From positions 4,636,001 to 4,700,000 of the forward strand of contig NC_004463.1 in NCBI RefSeq assembly GCF_000011365.1: a stretch of DNA of 64,000 bases, written 5' to 3'. This document shows positions 1 through 9,125 of this stretch, in pieces. Below the pieces are notes generated by a model. It did no database searches and was not told the origin of the DNA. It worked only from the letters and a program-made list of their open reading frames with translations. Each line of letters opens with the position of its first letter. The stretch's first letter is position 1. A program made the translations under genes and the position numbers. This DNA comes from Bradyrhizobium diazoefficiens USDA 110 (GTDB taxonomy: Bacteria > Pseudomonadota > Alphaproteobacteria > Rhizobiales > Xanthobacteraceae).

Positions 1-1351
1 TCGCGGTCATCGACTGCGCCGTGCTTTCCATGGTGGAGGAGGCTTTCGAAAGCCCGCCGACGAGCTCGGTGACCTTGGCTTCGAACGCGCGGGTGAGCTC
101 GTCGAGCGCCTGCGCGCGGCGCATCTTGCCGTCGTTCTCGGCCTGCTTCTCGGCGGCGAGCCGGTCGGCCCGGATCATGTTGTCCTTGAACACCTGCACG
201 GCCGCGGCCATCGCCCCGATCTCGTCGGAGCGCTCGGCGCCGGGGATCTCCTCGGCAACGTTGCCTTCGGCAAGCCGCGACATCCGCGTGGTCAGGCCGA
301 CGATGGGCGCGCAGACGCGGCGGCGCACCGTCACGACGAGGCCGATGCTGGCGATCAGCACGGCGACAAGGCCGAGGAGCGCGACGGTGAAGCTGGTGCG
401 TGCAGGCGAGGAGGCGCCCGCCAGGATCTGCTCCGCATTGTCGTAAAGCGCGTCGCGGACCTCGATGATGGTGCCGAGGCCGCGCTGCGTCGCGGCGTAA
501 TAGGTGTCCATGTCGTGTTCGTACTTGCCGCTGATCGCACCGTCCTTCACCAGCTTGAGCTCGCGGCCGAACTCCTCGATATAGACCGCGTTGAACTTCT
601 CCAGCGCAGCGGCGACGTTCGCCGGCGTTGCCGGATTGCCGCGCAATTCCAGCAGCGCCATCACGATCTGGTCGTTGCGGCCCTGCGAGCGGCTGATCTC
701 GGCCTTCTCGGTGTCCGTCGCCGGTTTCTTGCCCCCGACGAGGTTCTTGTGCAGGCTGGAGTTGAAGCCGCCGACGTCGCGCAGCGTCATCGCGATGTTG
801 GCGTAGCTCGCCTGCCGGTAGGCGTCGCCGTTGAGGATCGCCATGCGGCGGACCTGCTCGTTGAGCAGCGCGGTCACGGCGCCGTTGAGCACGGCGTTGT
901 CGGCGACGATCTTCTTGGCGGCGTCCTTGCGCGCCTCCGCCGGTCCCGCGAGCGCCTTGTCGATGGCCTCGCGCAGCGCGGTGAATTTCGAATTGATGCC
1001 GTCGATGTTGTTGCCGGTGGTGGCGCCGTCGTCGAACGGGCCGGGAAGGTCCTTGCGTAGCGCGTTCATCCGGTCGCGGGCGCCGTCGGTCTGCTTGCGC
1101 AGCTTGTCCTGCTCTGCGAGCAGCGCCGGGTCCACCGTCGCCGGTCCATAGAGGATGTTGGTCGAAAAGCCGCGCTCGGGGTTGAGATAGCGCGGGATGT
1201 CGCCGACGGCGCGGACGATCGCGAGCCGCCCCTGTGCTTCGGTGATCCGCTCCATCGTCTGGTACTTCGTCACGGCGACGTAGACGGCGAGGCCGCCGCC
1301 GACGGTCGAGAGCGAGACGATGGCGGTGGTCAGGAGCGTTCCGATTTTCAT
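1..1351 (-). CDS. Methyl-accepting chemotaxis protein, partial (C-terminus beyond left edge)
   Basis: Reading the minus strand from an ATG at 1351 gives an open frame of about 450 codons that runs off the left edge. It begins MKIGTLLTTAIVSLS, an N-terminal membrane anchor. A roughly 300-residue periplasmic sensor region rich in helices follows, then a second membrane segment (SFTVALLGLVAVLIASI, about residue 310). Next comes a HAMP linker with the typical pattern PIVGLTTRMSRLAEGN and DEIGAMAAAVQVFKDN. The last visible residues (LDELTRAFEAKVTELVGGLS) start the cytoplasmic signalling coiled coil, so the CheA/CheW-binding tip is missing from the window. The ligand is not predictable. The next gene (DUF1810) is on the same strand, ending about 100 bases upstream of this start. 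Confidence 0.88.
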   Translation of the reverse strand, partial: MKIGTLLTTAIVSLSTVGGGLAVYVAVTKYQTMERITEAQGRLAIVRAVGDIPRYLNPERGFSTNILYGPATVDPALLAEQDKLRKQTDGARDRMNALRKDLPGPFDDGATTGNNIDGINSKFTALREAIDKALAGPAEARKDAAKKIVADNAVLNGAVTALLNEQVRRMAILNGDAYRQASYANIAMTLRDVGGFNSSLHKNLVGGKKPATDTEKAEISRSQGRNDQIVMALLELRGNPATPANVAAALEKFNAVYIEEFGRELKLVKDGAISGKYEHDMDTYYAATQRGLGTIIEVRDALYDNAEQILAGASSPARTSFTVALLGLVAVLIASIGLVVTVRRRVCAPIVGLTTRMSRLAEGNVAEEIPGAERSDEIGAMAAAVQVFKDNMIRADRLAAEKQAENDGKMRRAQALDELTRAFEAKVTELVGGLSKASSTMESTAQSMTA

Positions 1352-1447
1352 GTTCTGTCCGGCAATTGGCGCGGGGAGAATTATTTTCCACGGACGATAG
1401 GTCGCCCGTGTTAATCCCGGGTTTACGCTGCTTGCCGCCGCGCGAGC

Positions 1448-1888
1448 TCAGCTGGACGGCTGATCGAGCTTTGCGAGGATCTCCAGCGTCGCGCCGTCGC
1501 GCTCGCCGGCGAAATACCGGGCGAGCGCCTCACTGAAAATGGGATCATCGGACACGGCGCCGAACAGCGTCATCGAGGAGCGGAATTTGGCGTCGTCAGG
1601 CGCGCCGAGGATCGCGTTGATGGTCCGCCCCTGAACGGCGAGCACGAGCCTGGTGCACGCGATCAGGCGCGGGCCAAGGACAGGGTGGGCGAGATAGGCC
1701 TCGGCCTCCGCGCGCGAGCCGATGGCGTAGCGCTGAGTCATGGCGCTGAAGCCGAGGCCGGCGACCTGCGGGAAAATGAACCACATCCAGTGGCTCTGCT
1801 TCCGGCCCCGGGACAGCTCCCCGGTCACGGTGGGATAGACCGGGTTTTGGGCCTGGACGAACCGGTCTAGATCGAAAGGAGCGGTCAT
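1448..1888 (-). CDS. DUF1810 family protein
   Basis: This 146-residue protein has no signal peptide. It carries the hallmarks of DUF1810: FVQAQNPVYPTVTGELSRGRK near the N-terminus, HWMWFIFPQVAGLGFSAMTQRYAI in the middle, YLAHPVLGPRL, and a late DDAKFRSSMTLFG block. The length matches the family, whose members are small soluble cytoplasmic proteins of unknown function. The ATG at 1888 is the natural start because the conserved domain begins at once. Neighbours give no functional clue. Confidence 0.85.
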   Translation of the reverse strand: MTAPFDLDRFVQAQNPVYPTVTGELSRGRKQSHWMWFIFPQVAGLGFSAMTQRYAIGSRAEAEAYLAHPVLGPRLIACTRLVLAVQGRTINAILGAPDDAKFRSSMTLFGAVSDDPIFSEALARYFAGERDGATLEILAKLDQPSS

Positions 1889-2011
1889 TGGATACCTTGG
1901 GGGTGCCTTGACGGCCGTGATTATGCCTAACTTTTGGCTCCCAATGTGGTAGCTGGTATAGAGAGTCTCCGGGTGGGGGTGGGTCTCCCCGGGGGTCGAT
2001 TTGGGGATCTG

Positions 2012-3031
2012 ATGGTTTCCGACACCGCAAGAGCCGAGAGGCTGTTGTCGCGCCGCCGTATCGGGCGGGCCGAGACGATTCTGCTGTCTCTGGCCGCTGT
2101 TGCGCTGTCGCTCGGTGCCGCCGCCTGGGTCGCCGATATGGGCGATTCGACCCCGCTGGTTTCCGCCGCGCTACCGCCGGCCAATGCCCCTTCCTTCGAG
2201 GACCGTTTTGCTTCGGCATCTGGCAGCGCGCCCGCCCGCGAGCTCGGCCTGCGGACGCTGGAGCGCTCTGCCCTGAATGCGGTCCAGCTCAAGCTGCGCG
2301 ATGCCAAGGCGATGCTGGCTCAGAAACTCCAGGGCGACGACTGGCGCTCGACCCTGACCGAAGATGACCGGACGGCGGTTGACGAGAGGCGGCCCTCGGA
2401 GCGTGCCGACGCGGTCCCGATGCCGCGTTCGCGGCCGGTGCAGGCGGACTTCTCGGCCCAGATCGCGTCCAGCCAGGCCTATGCCGACACCACCCCCAGG
2501 GTCGACAACCGCAACTTCTTCGAAAAATTCACCGACAAGATCAAGCTGGCCTCGCTGACCCCCGGCGATGGCCTGTTCAGCAAGGCGCCGGATCTCGCCG
2601 CCCTCGGCTATGATTCGCGCACGGCGGTCTACGACATCTCGGCCAAGGCGCTTTACCTGCCGAGCGGCCTCGCGCTGGAAGCGCATTCGGGCATGGGCGC
2701 GCTGATGGACGACCCCCAGCATGTGGATCAGCGCATGGTGGGCGCGACCCCGCCCGCGACCTACGATCTGAAGCCGCGCGAAAAGCTGTTCCACGGCATC
2801 CGCGCGCTGCGCTTGACGCCCGCCGAGGGCACCAGCGCGCTCGGCCGCGTCGGCCTTCTCACCCACAGCTACATGCTCGGGCCGCGTGGCGATTCCAACG
2901 GCTGCGTCTCGATCAAGGACTATGAGCGCTTCCTCAAGGCCTACGACAACGGCGAGTTCAACCGCCTGGTCGTGGTGCCGAGCCTGAGAGGATCGGCGAC
3001 CGCGTCACAGCGCGGCAGCACCGACTCCTGA
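2012..3031 (+). CDS. DUF2778 (Tlde1-like L,D-transpeptidase fold) membrane-anchored protein
   Basis: With a start at 2012 (MVSDTARAERLL) the protein has 339 residues. An in-frame ATG at 1934 is possible, but the purine-rich stretch just before 2012 and the membrane segment beginning about 22 residues later favour the shorter form. A single membrane helix (ILLSLAAVALSLGAAAWV) is followed by about 170 low-complexity periplasmic residues. A C-terminal DUF2778 domain follows. It has the L,D-transpeptidase-like signature THSYMLGPRGDSNGCVSI, with the presumed catalytic Cys near residue 298 and a His 12 residues before it. Family knowledge: DUF2778 proteins act on peptidoglycan cross-links, and some are secreted effectors. 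Here the N-terminal anchor suggests a resident envelope protein. Confidence 0.75.
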   Translation: MVSDTARAERLLSRRRIGRAETILLSLAAVALSLGAAAWVADMGDSTPLVSAALPPANAPSFEDRFASASGSAPARELGLRTLERSALNAVQLKLRDAKAMLAQKLQGDDWRSTLTEDDRTAVDERRPSERADAVPMPRSRPVQADFSAQIASSQAYADTTPRVDNRNFFEKFTDKIKLASLTPGDGLFSKAPDLAALGYDSRTAVYDISAKALYLPSGLALEAHSGMGALMDDPQHVDQRMVGATPPATYDLKPREKLFHGIRALRLTPAEGTSALGRVGLLTHSYMLGPRGDSNGCVSIKDYERFLKAYDNGEFNRLVVVPSLRGSATASQRGSTDS

Positions 3032-3097
3032 TATTTGCCTGCCGCGGCGGGGCTGCCGTTTCCCCTTCGTTAAGCCGTCCTTGTCCAGAAGCAGCCC

Positions 3098-3355
3098 ATG
3101 AGTGATCCCCAGAATTCCGAGACCCCGCTGCGTACGACGTTCAAGATCAAGCTGAACGGTGACACGCTGGCGATCGCGACCGTCGGCCAGGCCTATCAAT
3201 TCCTCACCAACTTCAAGTCGGTCGAGTGGATGGAATTCCGCTCGCTGCACGAGGAAGCCATCTCGGCCCTGGAAGGCGCCGCCGGCAACGCCATGCTCGC
3301 GGTGCAGGCGACCAACGCCGTGCGCGCGCTGTTCGTCAGCGCGAAGCTGCTCTGA
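3098..3355 (+). CDS. DUF982 family protein
   Basis: This 85-residue soluble protein matches the Rhizobiales DUF982 pattern. A central block reads VGQAYQFLTNFKSVEWMEF, and it is followed by ALEGAAGNAMLAVQATNAVRALFVSA, the conserved alanine-rich helix that closes the domain. No function is known for the family. These proteins are abundant paralogues in Bradyrhizobium. The gene stands alone between the DUF2778 and SMI1/KNR4 genes on the same strand. Confidence 0.75.
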   Translation: MSDPQNSETPLRTTFKIKLNGDTLAIATVGQAYQFLTNFKSVEWMEFRSLHEEAISALEGAAGNAMLAVQATNAVRALFVSAKLL

Positions 3356-3446
3356 GACAGCCGTTACTCCCCTCCAATCGTCGAACCCGCTCCCGAATGC
3401 CTGCGACGAAGGCGTGGCGCGCTTCTGCGCCGAGGAACGGGATCGC

Positions 3447-3950
3447 ATGAATATCGCAGTCTTCATTGCCGGCGTTGATCGCGCCCGCGCGGAGCAACCG
3501 ACGCTCGCAGCGCTCGAGGCATTCGAAAAATCCATCGGCTGCCGCTTGCCGGACGAGTATCGCCAGTTCCTGCTGGCCTGCGCCGGCGGCTATTTCCAGG
3601 GCTCTGCCGAGTTCAACTGGCCGCAAGGGCACTGGGCCGGCGCGGTCCAGGAGGTGCTGGGATTGCGGCGCGATGAATGCTCGCTGGTCCAGACGCGTCA
3701 GACTCCGCAATGGCCGACCGTCGATGAACTCCTCTGGATCATGAGCGACCACGGCGGCAACCCGATCTGCATGACGATCGACAAGGCGCATTTCGGCAAG
3801 ATCTGGTTCATCGATCACGAGATCGCCGAATACGAGAAGCCCTGGACGCTTGCCGAGGCGATGTCGAACGAATGGGGTTACGTGCTGCCGCTCGCACCGA
3901 CATTCGGCGATTTCGTCGCCGGATTGTATGAGCAGGCTGACGCCTCGTGA
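3447..3950 (+). CDS. SMI1/KNR4 family protein
   Basis: The frame is open further upstream, but the conserved domain begins just after the ATG at 3447 (MNIAVFIAGVDRARAEQPT), giving 167 residues. The SMI1/KNR4 (SUKH) signature is clear: ALEAFEKSIGCRLPDEYRQFLLACAGG in the first third, then NPICMTIDKAHFGKIWFIDHE and a terminal FGDFVAGLY. SUKH proteins are often immunity proteins against polymorphic or contact-dependent toxins, but many stand alone, and no toxin gene is visible beside this one. The product is soluble and probably cytoplasmic. Confidence 0.8.
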   Translation: MNIAVFIAGVDRARAEQPTLAALEAFEKSIGCRLPDEYRQFLLACAGGYFQGSAEFNWPQGHWAGAVQEVLGLRRDECSLVQTRQTPQWPTVDELLWIMSDHGGNPICMTIDKAHFGKIWFIDHEIAEYEKPWTLAEAMSNEWGYVLPLAPTFGDFVAGLYEQADAS

Positions 3951-3956
3951 GAATCT

Positions 3957-4047
3957 GCTCGGGTCCCGGCTCTGCAGCGCATCGCGCTCGACGATGCTTC
4001 GCATCGCGAGGGAGACGCTGCGCTGCGTCCGGGGCACGAGAGGAAGC
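3957..4047. repeat. Dispersed palindromic intergenic element
   Basis: The stretch after the SMI1/KNR4 gene starts GGGTCCCGGCTCTGCAGCGC and ends GCGCTGCGTCCGGGGCACGA. The two arms are imperfect inverted copies, with a smaller CGCATCGCG inverted pair inside. The style matches the other intergenic palindromes in this window. It could also work as a bidirectional terminator between the convergent genes on either side. Confidence 0.4.
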
Positions 4048-4054
4048 AGGACGA

Positions 4055-5912
4055 TCAGTGCCTGCCGTCGCCATGCCCATCGTCGTCATCATGGAAGTCG
4101 TGGTCGCCGCCCGGCCTGAAGCCGGGGTCGATGCAGGCGAAATTGCCGGCATCGTTGGTCATGCCGCTGCCCTTGTAGGCTGCAATCTTCGGATAGACGC
4201 ATAGCGGCCTCGTGCCGCTGGCCGGGAAGTTCATGGCTATGCGCGGATCAAAAAGTCCGCCGGTCGGGTAGGGCGAGGTGGCGTTGGTATTGGTCGCGAC
4301 AATGCGTTCAGGCGCGATGCCTTTCTCGACCCAGTCGGTGATGGCCTTGACCTCGTTCTGCGCGAAGCTCGCGGTGGCCGCACCGCCGCCGCAATGGGCC
4401 ATGTTCGGCACCATGAACAGCCGCGCGAAGTCGGTCGCGCGCCCGTTCATGCAACTGTCCATGTTGCGATACCAGCGGGCGATGGCAGCACCGGAGAAAA
4501 TGCCGTCATTGACGGAGGAGGAGACGATCAGCTTGCCGCCGCGCGCCCTGAACGGCCGCAGGTCGGTCGAGACCGCGGCCATGAAGTCCATGCTGCTTTC
4601 AGGATAGGCTTGCGTCTTCGCGAAGATCTTCGGCGCGTCGGTGTCGAAGTTGAAGCGGAACACGAAGGCTTCCTGGCCGTTCGGCCCGTTGACGGGCGTG
4701 ACGACGGGCGGGGTCTGGAAGATCATCGGGATCGCGCCTGCGCCGAGCGTCAGGTTGATCGCGGTGTTGACGTTCGGCACCGGCGCGGTGACGACGTTCC
4801 AGAGTTGCCAGCCGGCGCCGGGCGCGGTGGGCGGCGTCCAGATGCCGGCATCCCAGAACCAGTTCGAATACAGCCGTTGGCCGCGGGAATTGACCGGCCC
4901 GGCATAGATCTTCTTCAGCGCGTCCACCTGCGCGCCGGTCAGGCACGTGCCGCCATGCGGCGTGCTGCCGTGCGAGCCGGTGCCGCAGGTGTAGCTGGCG
5001 AGCGCCGGATACACCTTCTTCGCCGTGCAGGCGTGATAATTGTCGACGATGCCGTCGACCAGCCCGTCGAGCGCGTCGCAGGCGCTCAGGATCGCGGCCG
5101 AGGCCACCTGGAGATCCTGCACCGGAAACGTGTCGGGAATGAAGGGCTGTCCGTTGACGTCCTTGCTGGTGGCGAGCGTGCCGAGCACCTGCTCGTTCCA
5201 GGCTTCCGCAAGGGCCGCCTGTGGCAGGTTGAAGCCGGGATTTTGCGAGATCACACCGTCGAACAGCCAGGGGAAGCGCTGCGACGCCATCATGGCGTCA
5301 CGTCCGCCGTTCGAGCAGCCCGTGATGTAGGAATAGACGGTGTCGAGGCCGTAGTAATAGGAGATGATCTGCTTCGAGATCGTCGCGGTCTTTTCGATGC
5401 CGTTGTAGCCGTAGTCCCTGCGCGCCTGGGCGTCGATCGCGAAATGCGCGGAGCCACCGGCATTGGCATCGTCGTCCTGATGTCCGCCGACCGGATTGCT
5501 GGCGTTGTCTTCATGCCCGCCGTCGTCGGCGGCCACGGCCCAGCCCTGACCGAGTTCGACGCCGGCGGCGCCCTGCGGATCGGCCTGGAGGCTGCCGTCG
5601 GTGCCGCCGCCGCCCATCATCTCGAAACGGCCATGCCAGGTATCGGGCAGATTGAGCGCGAAGCCGATCCCGTAAGTGAAATGATCGGGGTCCTGCGTCG
5701 AGACGCGCTTGTTGATGATGCCGATACACGTTGCAGTAGCCCGCCTTCTGGGTCGCGCTCAGGATCTGCGTGTTCGGCAGCGTGAGGCCGGTGAGGGCCG
5801 TGCAGGACGCGCGCGGGGCAACACCACTCGGCGGCAGGCCGTGGGCCATTGCCTGCGGGCCGAGAGCCGTCCAACCGGCAACAATGGTCGAGGCGAGAAG
5901 TAATCGTTTCAT
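4055..5912 (-). pseudogene. Tannase/feruloyl esterase family protein, frameshifted
   Basis: Two minus-strand frames together make one tannase-family secreted esterase. The first (from ATG 5912) begins MKRLLLASTIVAGW, a signal peptide, and reads to GYCNV. The rest continues in another frame from IGIINKRVSTQDPDHF, running to 4055. Removing one base near 5725-5728 (or adding two) would give an uninterrupted 618-residue protein. The nucleophile motif GCSNGGRDAMMASQRFPWLFDG and the C-terminal MAHCGGG histidine-cysteine motif are intact, so the break looks recent or may be a sequencing error. A shorter product could start at the internal ATG at 5620, but it would lack the secretion signal. The C-terminus is unusually His/Asp-rich (GGDHDFHDDDDGHGDGRH). 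Confidence 0.85.
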
Positions 5913-6410
5913 GTCATGCCCTCCAGCTTGATGATTGTCGAAAGCAGCGGTCGTCCACGCGACATCGTGCGGCGCCGGCCGTTGCGGCAGGCGTCGTCAA
6001 GGCTGCAAGCGATGTCGCTGTCGGTCGGGACGTCCTGGTCGTCGGGAGGCCGGGGAGCTTCGCGATGCGGATCGCAGCGCGCGGAACGCAATGCGCCGAC
6101 GGCCGCAATCGTGTCGCCGCGATGCGCGATGGCATGCGGATCGTCGCCGTTCCCTGATGCAGGCACCGACGTTAGCTCCCCTGAAGCCTGCTCGTGTGAC
6201 GGCAGGTTTTCTTGATCCTTAGGCAAGCGATGTTGCCGTGTCAACATGACGCAACACGCGAGTCCGCGGTGCAACCTGTCGTAGAAGCTGCATCGGCAAG
6301 GCGCGACGCCGCGCGGCTTCTCGATCCCGGTCCGCTGCGATAGACTTGGCGTTCGAATCCCGGACCACCGGGCGGATGCCGCCGCGCCGGCTTGTGAAAG
6401 ATGGTCGTCG
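5913..6410. other. Intergenic region without a supported gene
   Basis: About 500 bases lie between the start of the tannase gene and the MarR gene. Short open frames on both strands have no recognisable domain and no convincing ribosome site. The region should hold the divergent promoters of the two flanking genes. No clear operator palindrome was seen. Confidence 0.5.
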
Positions 6411-6959
6411 ATGGAGAAGGCTGGCGTCAGGAAGCGATCCCCGAAGGGAGCGTCGCGCAGGGCGCAGGTTGCAAAGCCGGCGCGATCCGCCTCGCGTGCC
6501 GCGCCGGCCGGAAAGCCCGCCCGGCCAAAGCTGCTTGCCTCGGACGATCTGTCCCGTTCACTCGGCTATCGCATCCGGCGGGCCCAGCTCTGGGTGTTCA
6601 GGGATGTCAGCCGGCGGCTGGCCGCCTTCGACATCAGTCCGGCGCAGTTCTCCGTGTTGTCGGTGATCGAAGCCAATCCCGGCGTCAATCAGCTTGCCAT
6701 CGCGCAATCCCTGTCGATCGAGCGGGCGGGGCTCGGGCGGCTGGTGGATCATCTGGAGCGGCGCGGGCTGGTGCAGCGTTCGGCCTCCGCCGTCAACCGC
6801 CGCTACTACGTGCTGTATGTGACCCAGACCGGCGCCGCGCTCCTCGGCCGCTTGCGGCCGTCGATCGCCGAAAGCGAGAAGACCCTCGCCGCCAGGATCG
6901 GGCCGCGCGCGTACAAGGAATTGCAGCGAGCGCTGTCGATCTTCCTCCAGGACACTTGA
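6411..6959 (+). CDS. MarR family transcriptional regulator
   Basis: This 182-residue protein has a winged helix-turn-helix core from about residue 45. LWVFRDVSRRLAAFDISPAQFSVLSVIEANPG leads into the recognition region QLAIAQSLSIERAGLGRLVDHLERRGLVQRSAS, and a wing with NRRYYVLYVTQTG follows. The first 40 residues form an unusually long basic, low-complexity tail (RKRSPKGASRRAQ and similar). A TRAP-type binding protein gene starts 102 bases downstream on the same strand, and the broken tannase gene is divergent. Either could be its target. MarR proteins of this type typically respond to aromatic or phenolic ligands, which would fit a tannase neighbour, but this is inference. Confidence 0.85.
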   Translation: MEKAGVRKRSPKGASRRAQVAKPARSASRAAPAGKPARPKLLASDDLSRSLGYRIRRAQLWVFRDVSRRLAAFDISPAQFSVLSVIEANPGVNQLAIAQSLSIERAGLGRLVDHLERRGLVQRSASAVNRRYYVLYVTQTGAALLGRLRPSIAESEKTLAARIGPRAYKELQRALSIFLQDT

Positions 6960-7061
6960 TCCGGAACACCTTGAACTCGGCGACGGGAACGGGCAAACGG
7001 TCTGCGAAGACCGTGGCCCAGGCCATCCATTTGAAGCCTTGCTTTAGGGAGAGACCCCATC

Positions 7062-8153
7062 ATGAAACGCCGTACATTCCTCCAGGGTGGCGCGGTCGCC
7101 GGCGCGACGACGCTGGTTGCTGCACCCGCGATTGCGCAAGGCGCGCCCGAGATCAAATGGCGCCTGACCTCGAGCTTCCCGAAATCGCTCGACACGATCT
7201 ACGGCACGGCGCAGACCTTCGCGAAATACGTCGCTGACGCCACCGACAACAAATTTCAGATCCAGACCTTTGCGGCCGGCGAGCTCGTCCCCGGTTTGCA
7301 GGCGCTCGACGCCGTCAGCGCGGCCTCCGTCGAGATGGCGCAGACGCCGCTCTACTTCTACATCGGCAAGGAGCCGGCGCTGGCCTATGCCACCGGCGCG
7401 CCGTTCGGCATGAACCATCGCCATCAGGAGTCCTGGTGGTATTTCGGCGGCGGCGCCGATCTCGCCAACGAGGCGCTGAAGCCGTTCAAGGCGCATGCGA
7501 TCCTCTGCGGCAACTCCGGCACCCAGATGGGCGGCTGGTTCCGCAAGGAGATCAAGACCGTCGACGATCTCAAGGGTCTCAAATTCCGCATCGCCGGCAT
7601 GGGCGGCCATGTGCTGGCGCGCCTCGGCATCGTGCCGCAGCAGCTCGCCGGCGGCGACGTCTATTCGGCCCTGGAGAAGGGCTCGATCGACGCCGCCGAA
7701 TTCGTCGGTCCCTATGACGACGAGAAGCTCGGCTTCCAGAAGGTGGCCAAATACTACTACTTCCCCGGCTGGTGGGAAGGCGGCGCCATGCTGCACATGA
7801 TCGTCAATGACGAGAAGTGGGCTTCGCTGCCCAAGCACTACCAGGCCATCGTCAACCAGGCCGCCTCTGCGGCCGGCGCCTGGATGCTCGAGAAGTACGA
7901 CAGCGTGAACCCGGCGGCGCTGAAGCGGCTGATCGCCAACGGCGCCGAGCTGAAGGCGTTCCCGCAGCCGGTGCTGGAGGCTTGCTACAACGCGACTCAG
8001 GAGCACCTGAACGAGCTCGCTGCCAAGAGCGACCTGTTCAAGCGGACCAAGGAGAGCCACGACGCGTATATGAAGGAGCTGCTGTTCTACACGCAGATCG
8101 CGGAAAACTTCTACGACAACTATTTGCTCAGCAAGATGCGCAACAAGACCTGA
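7062..8153 (+). CDS. TRAP transporter substrate-binding protein (DctP family), Tat-exported
   Basis: This 363-residue periplasmic binding protein opens with a twin-arginine signal (MKRRTFLQGGAVAGATTLVAAPAIA). The mature part shows the DctP/TakP fold: IKWRLTSSFPKSLDTIYG, then ELVPGLQALDAVSAASVEMAQ. The ligand-anchoring region follows as KGLKFRIAGMGGHVLARLG and GDVYSALEKGSIDAAEFVGPYDD. The latter resembles the TakP group that binds 2-oxo acids, often as a metal complex. A purine-rich AGGGAG lies ahead of the ATG. No gene for the TRAP membrane subunits (DctQ, DctM) is nearby, so the protein must use a distant permease. The MarR gene upstream is a plausible regulator. Confidence 0.9.
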   Translation: MKRRTFLQGGAVAGATTLVAAPAIAQGAPEIKWRLTSSFPKSLDTIYGTAQTFAKYVADATDNKFQIQTFAAGELVPGLQALDAVSAASVEMAQTPLYFYIGKEPALAYATGAPFGMNHRHQESWWYFGGGADLANEALKPFKAHAILCGNSGTQMGGWFRKEIKTVDDLKGLKFRIAGMGGHVLARLGIVPQQLAGGDVYSALEKGSIDAAEFVGPYDDEKLGFQKVAKYYYFPGWWEGGAMLHMIVNDEKWASLPKHYQAIVNQAASAAGAWMLEKYDSVNPAALKRLIANGAELKAFPQPVLEACYNATQEHLNELAAKSDLFKRTKESHDAYMKELLFYTQIAENFYDNYLLSKMRNKT

Positions 8154-8200
8154 TTGCAGCAAGAGGGCGCGGTGTTTTCAGGCGTGATCCGAAGGACACT

Positions 8201-8327
8201 GTCATTCCGGGGCGCGCCTCTTGGCGGGAGCTATGATGCGCAATTGCGCATCTGAGAATCCATTTCACCGCGTGTCTTGCCGCCCGATGGATTCCGGGCT
8301 CGCGACTTCGTCGCGCCCCGGAATGAC
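8201..8327. repeat. Palindromic dispersed repeat (GTCATTCCGGGGCGCG type)
   Basis: The left end reads GTCATTCCGGGGCGCG and the right end CGCGCCCCGGAATGAC, a near-perfect inverted pair about 110 bases apart. Inside, GAATCCAT and ATGGATTC form a second inverted pair. The element sits exactly between the stops of the convergent TRAP-binding-protein and ABC ATPase genes. This is typical of the large dispersed palindromes of Bradyrhizobium-type chromosomes. A termination role is possible. Confidence 0.75.
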
Positions 8328-8342
8328 GGCGGAGGGAGCGGT

Positions 8343-9125
8343 TTACGCCGCGCCCAGCCCGAGCTTTGCGTAGATGCGCCGCGCATAGGCACCGAACGCA
8401 TCCGTCGTCTTGAGCGGAAGGTCGCGCGGGAAGGGCAGGTCGATCGGGAAGTAATCGGCCATCTTCGCCGGGCCCGCGGTCAGCACGGCGCAATGCGAGG
8501 ACAGGAACACCGCTTCCTGGATCGAATGCGTGACGAAGATGATGGTCTTGCCGCTCTCGCGCCAGATCCGCAGCATCTCCAGGTTCATCTGCTCGCGCGT
8601 CAAGGCGTCCAGCGCGCCGAACGGCTCGTCCATCAGGATTAGCTTGGGATCGTGGATGAAGGCCCGCGCGATGGCGGTGCGCTGCTGCATGCCGCCTGAC
8701 AGCTGCTGCGGATATTTCTGCTCGTAGCCGGTAAGCCCGACGAGGTTGAGCAAGTCGCGCGCCCGCTCGCGCGCGGCTTTCATCGGTAGCCCCACGATCT
8801 CGGCCGGCAGCAGCACGTTGTCCAGGATCGTGCGCCATTTCAGCAGCAGCGCCTGCTGGAATACCATGCCGATGTCGCGGGTCGGATCGAACGGGCTCCT
8901 GGCGCTGCCGATCTTCACGGTGCCGCCGTCGGCGCCGTGCAGGCCCGCCAGAATCTTCATCACCGTGGTCTTGCCGCAGCCGGACGGGCCGACCAGCGAG
9001 ACCAGCTCGCCTTCCTTCACGTCCATGGTGACGTCGGAGACGGCGAGAAACTCCGCGCCGCCGCTGCGGTAAATTTTCCGGACGCCGCGCAGGCTGATGA
9101 AGGGCTCTTCCGTCATGCCAGCCAT
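8343..9125 (-). CDS. ABC transporter ATP-binding protein (NitT/TauT type)
   Basis: This 260-residue ATPase energises an importer of the nitrate/sulfonate/taurine class. Visible motifs are Walker A GPSGCGKT near residue 48, the Q-loop FQQALLLKWRT, the ABC signature LSGGMQQRTAIARA, Walker B LILMDEPFGALD and the switch histidine in FVTHSIQEA. The start overlaps the end of the DapA-family gene by about a dozen bases; a second ATG at 9116 is equally possible. It is the last gene of a five-gene minus-strand operon beginning with the permease at 12839. The binding protein is encoded apart, at 13671, on the plus strand. Confidence 0.93.
   Translation of the reverse strand: MAGMTEEPFISLRGVRKIYRSGGAEFLAVSDVTMDVKEGELVSLVGPSGCGKTTVMKILAGLHGADGGTVKIGSARSPFDPTRDIGMVFQQALLLKWRTILDNVLLPAEIVGLPMKAARERARDLLNLVGLTGYEQKYPQQLSGGMQQRTAIARAFIHDPKLILMDEPFGALDALTREQMNLEMLRIWRESGKTIIFVTHSIQEAVFLSSHCAVLTAGPAKMADYFPIDLPFPRDLPLKTTDAFGAYARRIYAKLGLGAA

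Noticed and set aside
3447..3950. SMI1/KNR4 gene as an immunity gene of a toxin locus
   Set aside because: No toxin-like or secretion-related gene lies beside it. The family also has many stand-alone members.
4394..5785. Plus-strand 463-codon frame across the tannase gene
   Set aside because: Antisense shadow of the tannase-family gene. The residue composition is typical of complementary-strand frames.
5909..6274. Minus-strand frame of 121 codons before the tannase gene
   Set aside because: Poor start context, no domain, and it overlaps the likely promoter area of the tannase gene.
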